This document shows positions 59,592-64,000 of a stretch of 64,000 bases of DNA, piece by piece. Each line of letters begins with the position of its first letter. The stretch's first letter is position 1. Where the stretch lies: positions 56,995 through 120,994 of the forward strand of contig JAGAYH010000054.1 in assembly GCA_017940565.1 (NCBI GenBank), read 5' to 3'. This stretch comes from Bacteroidaceae bacterium. Lineage in GTDB: Bacteria > Bacteroidota > Bacteroidia > Bacteroidales > Bacteroidaceae. The notes under the pieces are model-generated. The model was given only the letters and a program-made list of their open reading frames with translations, did not search any database and had not been told where the DNA came from. Both the position numbers and the translations under genes were made by a program.

Positions 59592-60848
59592 ATGAGAAAG
59601 TTGAAAGTAATGTTTTCTTTGGTAGGACTGATGCTGTGCCTGAGCGGCATGGCAAAAATTACATTGTCCGATCCTGTGATTGAAATGGAGGGTGACCAGC
59701 CCAAATATTTGAAATTCTCAGGGGAGAATGTTGAGAACAATTGGAAGTTTACGCTCGATACCTACGGTACGGACGGTATCAAATTCCAACTGACTCTTGA
59801 TCGCATCGATGCATCGAAGGCAGCGGCCTTCACAGCAGACGACTTGGCTGATGAGAATTATTGGGAACCCTTGTTCCGCAAGTACACCAAGGAATTAGCG
59901 GGTGTGGAAATGTCTGCAAAGGACAATATCAAACGCTTGTTCGTGAATGATGTGGCTTTAATGCCCAGTCAGTTTGCCGGATATTGTGGTGGTATGAATG
60001 AAGTGACCATTACGGCTTCGGGCAATTATGCCATTCCTGATGGCTGCTTTGCCATGGGCGAGTCGGAGCATTATAGCATTAAAAAGATAGTATGCCAGAT
60101 GAAGGGCAAGTTACAGTTAGGCCAAGACGTCGTGCCTGCCGATGCCGGAGGTCTTAATGTTTATACCATTGTGCAAGACATTGCCGAGACATGGTGGAAC
60201 TATAAAAATGAGAACTCTGCCACTTTCACCGTCTATCTGAATGATGAGGTTTATGTGGGCGGCGATGTGTCCGACAAACCTGTCATCAAGGCGGTGACGT
60301 TGGCTTTCACGTTAAATTCTGAACAATTCACGATAGAGTTGGAAGACGAGGGTGGGACGAAAATGGAAGTTGAAGACGTGACCACGTTTGTACTGAAGAA
60401 CTTTACGGTTAAGACGCAGGGAAACGTGACAGAAGTGTTCATGGACTATGACATTTCGTTACAAGGACAATCCGCCGGTCAGCACCAATGGAAGCAAATA
60501 TACGCCACTGATCAGGGTAATGGAGTGTGGGTAACTGGCGACAAGAACATCAACGCGTTGGAAGGATTGGAAAGCAACACGGCATATGTGCTGGAACTAA
60601 TGTTCAACACCAATCCTGGAGAGAAAGGTGAACGTGCCCATTACCCCACTGACGGTCAGACTCTCCGCTTCAAATTTATAACAGGAAATTTGATGAAGGC
60701 AGATGTAAACGGTGACGGTGCCATTGATTCAGCTGACATTGTGGCTGTAATTAAGGAAATGCCCGACGGTGACAAGAAGGCAGATGTAAACGGTGACGGT
60801 GCCATTGATTCAGCCGACATTGTGGCTGTAATCAAGGCCATGAAGTAG
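59592..60848 (+). CDS. Secreted protein of unknown function with double dockerin-like C-terminus
   Basis: 418 residues with a signal peptide (about 1-21). Residues 22-360 form a beta-rich region I do not recognise (for example KITLSDPVIEMEGDQPKYL near the start). The last 50 residues are two dockerin-like EF-hand repeats (ADVNGDGAIDSADIVAVIK, twice), separated by KEMPDGDK. The repeats are 81 bp apart and nearly identical at the DNA level, pointing to recent duplication or conversion. Likely surface or extracellular; closed by a strong terminator. Confidence 0.8.
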   Translation: MRKLKVMFSLVGLMLCLSGMAKITLSDPVIEMEGDQPKYLKFSGENVENNWKFTLDTYGTDGIKFQLTLDRIDASKAAAFTADDLADENYWEPLFRKYTKELAGVEMSAKDNIKRLFVNDVALMPSQFAGYCGGMNEVTITASGNYAIPDGCFAMGESEHYSIKKIVCQMKGKLQLGQDVVPADAGGLNVYTIVQDIAETWWNYKNENSATFTVYLNDEVYVGGDVSDKPVIKAVTLAFTLNSEQFTIELEDEGGTKMEVEDVTTFVLKNFTVKTQGNVTEVFMDYDISLQGQSAGQHQWKQIYATDQGNGVWVTGDKNINALEGLESNTAYVLELMFNTNPGEKGERAHYPTDGQTLRFKFITGNLMKADVNGDGAIDSADIVAVIKEMPDGDKKADVNGDGAIDSADIVAVIKAMK

Positions 60849-60866
60849 ACGAACGTATCGAAGTAT

Positions 60867-60911
60867 AAGAATGCGGGCAACACCTCCATAGGAGATACTG
60901 CCCGCATTCTT
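60867..60911. terminator. Bidirectional intrinsic terminator
   Basis: AAGAATGCGGGCA (60867-60879) pairs perfectly with TGCCCGCATTCTT (60899-60911) between the convergent dockerin and DUF4834 genes. Confidence 0.9.
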
Positions 60912-60935
60912 TAATAATAAATATAAATATAGGTG

Positions 60936-61172
60936 TTAGCCTGATAACGAGGAATCGTCTTTCACTTCTTCGTAGTCGATGTATTCCCCTGCGCCGTCGG
61001 GTACGATTTCGTCTTTTTCATCCGGTTGTTTGGGAGCCTGAGACGTTTGTTGGCGGCTGCTCGTTTGAGTGTGCCTGGTACGGTCGTTGCGCAAGGCATC
61101 GGATATGGTCTTGAATGGTTTCCAAAGAAGCCATAACAGAAGCATTAGACACAAAAAACTAAAGAAACTCAT
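60936..61172 (-). CDS. DUF4834 small membrane protein
   Basis: 78 residues: one N-terminal transmembrane helix (about 3-19), a polar Gln/Thr/Pro-rich middle and the conserved C-terminal GEYIDYEEVKDD. Bacteroidota DUF4834 proteins are typically next to pssA, as here; the start overlaps the pssA stop by 4 bp. Function unknown; possibly associated with phospholipid synthesis. Confidence 0.82.
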   Translation of the reverse strand: MSFFSFLCLMLLLWLLWKPFKTISDALRNDRTRHTQTSSRQQTSQAPKQPDEKDEIVPDGAGEYIDYEEVKDDSSLSG

Positions 61173-61873
61173 GACTCGTTATGTTTAGTTTGTTGAGTGT
61201 GCTGCGTGAGGAGCGAGAGGATGACGTACCACACGATGACGGCAGCGATGCCTGGTACTCCGAGCAGCAGGATAAGGACAAGCGACGTGAATAGGAACAG
61301 ATAGCGCACGACGTTGTCGCGGAAGTTGAAGTTTTTGAATTTAAGGGCAAACATCGGGATCTCTGCTACCAACAGCCAGCAACTGATGAGAATGCCGGCG
61401 AGCACGGCCCAGCATATGCTGGCAGACAGGTCTTCCATCTCGTCGAGCCCAACGATGAGTGAAGCCCAGAACAGGGCGTTGGCGGGAGTAGGCAGGCCGA
61501 TGAATGAGCTTGTCTGGCGTTCGTCAAGATTGAACTTGGCCAATCGTAGGGCTGAAAAGGCCACCATCAGGAACGGGAATATGCTTAGGGTAAAATGGCA
61601 TGTGTTGAGATAGGCCCATACGATGGCGGCAGGAGCCATGCCGAACGTTATGACATCGGCAAGCGAATCGAGTTCCTTGCCTATGGGCGATGACACGTGG
61701 AGCATGCGTGCAGCGAAGCCGTCAAAGAAATCAAATACTGCACCTATTATAATATATAGCAAGGCCAACTTGAAGTCACCGCTGTTGATGGCCGTCAGTG
61801 TGGCGAAGCAACCTGACAATAGGTTGCAACAAGTGAGGGTGTTGGGAATAGAGCGTACGATCAAAGACGCCAT
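61169..61873 (-). CDS. pssA: Phosphatidylserine synthase
   Basis: 234 residues with about six to eight helices. CDP-alcohol phosphotransferase motif: FFDGFAARMLHVSSPIGKEL and the following DSLADVITFG, giving the DGxxAR...G...D...D metal site. It makes phosphatidylserine from CDP-diacylglycerol and serine at the inner membrane. It starts 2 bp after the psd stop codon; psd-pssA-DUF4834 form one unit for phosphatidylethanolamine synthesis. Confidence 0.94.
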   Translation of the reverse strand: MASLIVRSIPNTLTCCNLLSGCFATLTAINSGDFKLALLYIIIGAVFDFFDGFAARMLHVSSPIGKELDSLADVITFGMAPAAIVWAYLNTCHFTLSIFPFLMVAFSALRLAKFNLDERQTSSFIGLPTPANALFWASLIVGLDEMEDLSASICWAVLAGILISCWLLVAEIPMFALKFKNFNFRDNVVRYLFLFTSLVLILLLGVPGIAAVIVWYVILSLLTQHTQQTKHNES

Positions 61874-61875
61874 TT

Positions 61876-62583
61876 TTAGTATTTAAGTTTGGCAATAATT
61901 GTGTTGTTGCCTACAGTGGTCTGTCCGCGGCTGATACAGAATTCAGAACTTAGAGGCAGATAGACATCGACACGTGAGCCGAATTTGATGAATCCCAGGT
62001 GCTCATCAATATAGCACTCCTCGTCGGCCCGGGCATAAGTCACGATGCGGCGGGCCATGGCACCGGCTATTTGGCGTACCAATACTTCCTGGCCTTCGGG
62101 AGTGTTTATGACGATGGTGGAACGCTCGTTTTCTACGCTTGCCTTAGGCAGGAATGCCTTGTGGTAGTTTCCACGTTCATGTTTAACGAGGGTTACGTAG
62201 CCGTCGACGGGGAACCAGTTGGCGTGTACATTGAGCGGTGACATGAAAATGGAAATCATGAGGCGCCGGTCATGGAAGTATTCGTTCTCTTCTACTTCTT
62301 CAACTACGACCACCTTACCGTCGGCAGGCGCTACAACAATGCCTTCCGTGTCATGGCCGAAAATGCGGATGGGGCAACGGAAGAAGTTGACGAGGATAGC
62401 ATATGTGACAATGGCGAGAGCCAGCAAAATATAGAACGGCACTGTCAGTCTGAACACGAAGTAGGCTATGGCACAGAGGCCGGCTAGCACGATGGCGCTG
62501 ACGACAAGCGTCGGCGTTCCCTCGTGGTGGATACGGATCTTCTTCAGTTTTTTTATGTTCTTTATTTTGTTAATGGCATTCAT
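61876..62583 (-). CDS. psd: Phosphatidylserine decarboxylase (short form)
   Basis: 235 residues with two N-terminal helices (about 25-65). [31 protein letters not shown] and the processing site region [15 protein letters not shown] are present; cleavage before Ser in FGS would create the pyruvoyl cofactor, as in the short archaeal-type enzymes found in Bacteroidota. It decarboxylates phosphatidylserine to phosphatidylethanolamine. Confidence 0.94.
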   Translation of the reverse strand: MNAINKIKNIKKLKKIRIHHEGTPTLVVSAIVLAGLCAIAYFVFRLTVPFYILLALAIVTYAILVNFFRCPIRIFGHDTEGIVVAPADGKVVVVEEVEENEYFHDRRLMISIFMSPLNVHANWFPVDGYVTLVKHERGNYHKAFLPKASVENERSTIVINTPEGQEVLVRQIAGAMARRIVTYARADEECYIDEHLGFIKFGSRVDVYLPLSSEFCISRGQTTVGNNTIIAKLKY

Positions 62584-62611
62584 CTTTTGCCACGTTTTTA
62601 CTATTTAATCT

Positions 62612-62643
62612 GCAAAGATAGGCCAAAACGTTGGAAACGCAAA
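62612..62643 (-). promoter_or_regulatory. Full -33/-7 promoter of psd-pssA-DUF4834
   Basis: Minus strand: TTTG (62640-62643), 20 bp spacer, TATCTTTG (62612-62619), 28 bp upstream of the psd ATG. Confidence 0.75.
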
Positions 62644-62729
62644 ATAAAAAACTGACTTTTTGTTTTATTGGAGCTCTGTTGGGGACGAAAAAGATGTTTT
62701 GTATTTTTACATCGTAGCTTTTGTACAAA

Positions 62730-62787
62730 CTATCTCCGTTTTTGTCATGACTAAATCCGATTTAGAAATGTCTAACTCCGTTTTCGT
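62730..62787. repeat. 21-bp periodic repeat, array A15 (three reverse units)
   Basis: CTATCTCCGTTTTTGT, CTAAATCCGATTTAG and CTAACTCCGTTTTCGT have their centres (CCG) at 62736, 62757 and 62778. It lies in the 386-bp divergent spacer between psd and dnaE. An open frame of 102 codons through the spacer is composed partly of this repeat and is not a gene. Confidence 0.88.
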
Positions 62788-62913
62788 ATTTCTTTTGAAC
62801 AGGTCGGAGCGCCTGTCGGTCCTATTCGTTTTCCGGGAAAAATGCATATGTCAGCCAAGGAAGCCGTTGGAGGAAATGAATTGTATTTTTCTTGAAACTT
62901 CGTGGATTTTCTC

Positions 62914-62944
62914 TTGCTGTTGCGCTTGCTTTTTGTTAACTTTG
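62914..62944 (+). promoter_or_regulatory. Full -33/-7 promoter of dnaE
   Basis: TTG (62914-62916), 20 bp spacer, TAACTTTG (62937-62944), 25 bp upstream of the dnaE ATG. Confidence 0.7.
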
Positions 62945-62969
62945 TACACCTGTACACATTGGAAATAAT

Positions 62970-64000
62970 ATGCAAGATTTCGTACATCTACACGTTCATA
63001 CACAGTATTCTATACTCGACGGACAATGCAGCGTGAAGCGCTTGGTGGACAAGGCTGTCAAGGACGGCATGCGCGGCATGGCCATTACCGATCATGGCAA
63101 TATGATGGGTATAAAGGAGTACTTCAATTATGTGAATCACATCAAGGGCGCGGCCAAAGACGACCTGAAACAACTGGAGGCACACCGTGCAGCCATTGCA
63201 GACGGAAGTTATAAGCCAGACCCGAAGAAAAAAGAGGAAGTGCCTGACGTGGGAAAAAGTCAAGAGGAGTTGCTCGCGGCATGTGATGAAAAAATGGAAT
63301 TGGCTCGCCGCACACTGCGTTTCAAACCTATTTTCGGTTGTGAAATGTATGTAGCCCGGCGCGGTATGTCGCATCGGGAACGCCGTGAAGACCAATCGGG
63401 TTGGCATCTGGTGGTATTGGCCAAGAATGAGAAAGGTTACCACAATCTGATTAAATTGGTCAGTGACGCGTGGACCGACGGATTCTACATGAGGCCCCGT
63501 ACCGACCACACGCAGTTGGAGAAATATCATGAGGGTCTCATAGTCAGTTCGGCATGCCTCGGAGGCGAGATACCAAAACACATCATTGCTGATGACCTTG
63601 AGGCAGCCCGGCGCAGTGTGGAATGGTTCAAACGTGTCTTTGGCGATGACTTCTATCTGGAGTTGCAACGTCATGAAGTGAAAGACCCTTCGCAGCGGGC
63701 CAACCGCGAAACTTATCCCCTGCAAGTGAGAGTGAACAAAGTGTTGCTGGAATTGGCTGAATCGTATCAGGTGAAGTTGGTGTGCACCAACGACTGCCAT
63801 TTTGTGGATGCTGAAAATGCCGAAGCCCATGACCGACTGATATGTCTGTCAACGGGTAAGGATTTGGACGACCCTAAGCGAATGCTCTATACCAAGCAGG
63901 AGTGGTTTAAAACGCGAGAAGAGATGAATGAACTTTTCTCCGATGTTCCCGAAGCGCTGAGCAACACATGCGAAATCTGTGACAAAGTTGAAGAATATTC
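62970..64000 (+). CDS. dnaE: DNA polymerase III alpha subunit (3' end outside window)
   Basis: The reading frame starts at ATG 62970 and stays open to the end of the window (343 codons visible). The PHP domain opens with FVHLHVHTQYSILDG, then MAITDHGNMMG, and continues with FGCEMYVARRG, WHLVVLAKNEKGYHNLIKLV and SSACLGGEIP, the classic DnaE N-terminus. About 55 charged residues (near positions 60-115) are inserted after the first PHP strands, as in other Bacteroidota DnaE proteins. Replicative polymerase catalytic subunit; palm and fingers lie beyond the window. Confidence 0.96.
   Translation, partial: MQDFVHLHVHTQYSILDGQCSVKRLVDKAVKDGMRGMAITDHGNMMGIKEYFNYVNHIKGAAKDDLKQLEAHRAAIADGSYKPDPKKKEEVPDVGKSQEELLAACDEKMELARRTLRFKPIFGCEMYVARRGMSHRERREDQSGWHLVVLAKNEKGYHNLIKLVSDAWTDGFYMRPRTDHTQLEKYHEGLIVSSACLGGEIPKHIIADDLEAARRSVEWFKRVFGDDFYLELQRHEVKDPSQRANRETYPLQVRVNKVLLELAESYQVKLVCTNDCHFVDAENAEAHDRLICLSTGKDLDDPKRMLYTKQEWFKTREEMNELFSDVPEALSNTCEICDKVEEY

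Noticed and set aside
2818-62787. CRISPR interpretation of the periodic arrays
   Set aside because: Units are only 14-16 bp of conserved core with about 7 bp between, degenerate, two to three copies, no spacers of 25-40 bp and no cas genes.
62660-62968. 102-codon plus-strand frame between psd and dnaE
   Set aside because: A large part is the translated repeat array and it runs through the dnaE promoter; the rest is Cys/Leu-rich and unsupported.

Overview
The window is about 64 kb of chromosome from a member of the Bacteroidales, most likely close to Prevotella/Prevotellaceae. This rests on gene content, the predicted secretome (PKD/LamG, BspA-type, dockerin-like and TonB-dependent proteins) and the recurrent Bacteroidota promoter box TAnnTTTG in front of transcription units. 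Species cannot be fixed from the sequence alone. No rRNA, tRNA, CRISPR array, prophage or transposase was seen. Coding density is high and nearly all genes have a recognisable family.

Layout. 1-6.2 kb: the 3' part of a large LamG/PKD surface protein and a GH106-type rhamnosidase. 6.6-14.6 kb: the distal half of a division and cell-wall cluster (murG, murC, ftsQ, ftsA, a GatB/YqeY-domain gene) followed by two different tandem ftsZ genes. 14.6-21.2 kb: a FucP-type sugar permease, a BspA-like LRR protein, an MFS carrier and a POT peptide carrier. 21.6-24.8 kb: a two-gene acyltransferase operon resembling glsA/glsB (glycine lipids), a GDSL hydrolase and a cobC-like phosphatase. 25.1-30.1 kb: murF, an ABC-2 exporter pair and a sialate O-acetylesterase in one apparent operon. 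30.3-34.5 kb: exported DUF362 protein, TonB receptor, dgt. 34.6-41 kb: dut, TPR protein, DUF4292 lipoprotein, EnvC-like protein, and an EptA-like transferase upstream. 41.2-45.1 kb: tadA, hflX, a THUMP-like methyltransferase and an M20 deacylase. 45.3-49.9 kb: yraN, birA, a MATE pump, a nucleoside hydrolase and pyrH. 50-55 kb: Ppx/GppA, a beta-helix protein, a small dockerin protein and a GH36 alpha-galactosidase. 55-57.5 kb: a VTC, DUF4956 and DUF2490 operon (likely polyphosphate synthesis). 57.6-64 kb: rplS, a DNA alkylation repair protein, mgtC-like, a dockerin protein, DUF4834, pssA, psd and the start of dnaE.

The signal not explained by genes is a dispersed family of short direct-repeat arrays. 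Fifteen arrays (42 units counted by eye) consist of two or three degenerate copies of a unit with core GAAAACGGATTTAG, spaced by exactly 21 bp. Fourteen are intergenic, mostly at transcription-unit boundaries 5-190 bp upstream of a TAnnTTTG box. One lies in frame inside the MATE gene. 21 bp is two B-DNA turns and also seven codons, so the arrays never close a reading frame and generate false N-terminal extensions. I regard this as the best candidate for an undescribed system. The tandem divergent ftsZ pair, the VTC operon and the shared dockerin-like C-termini come next.
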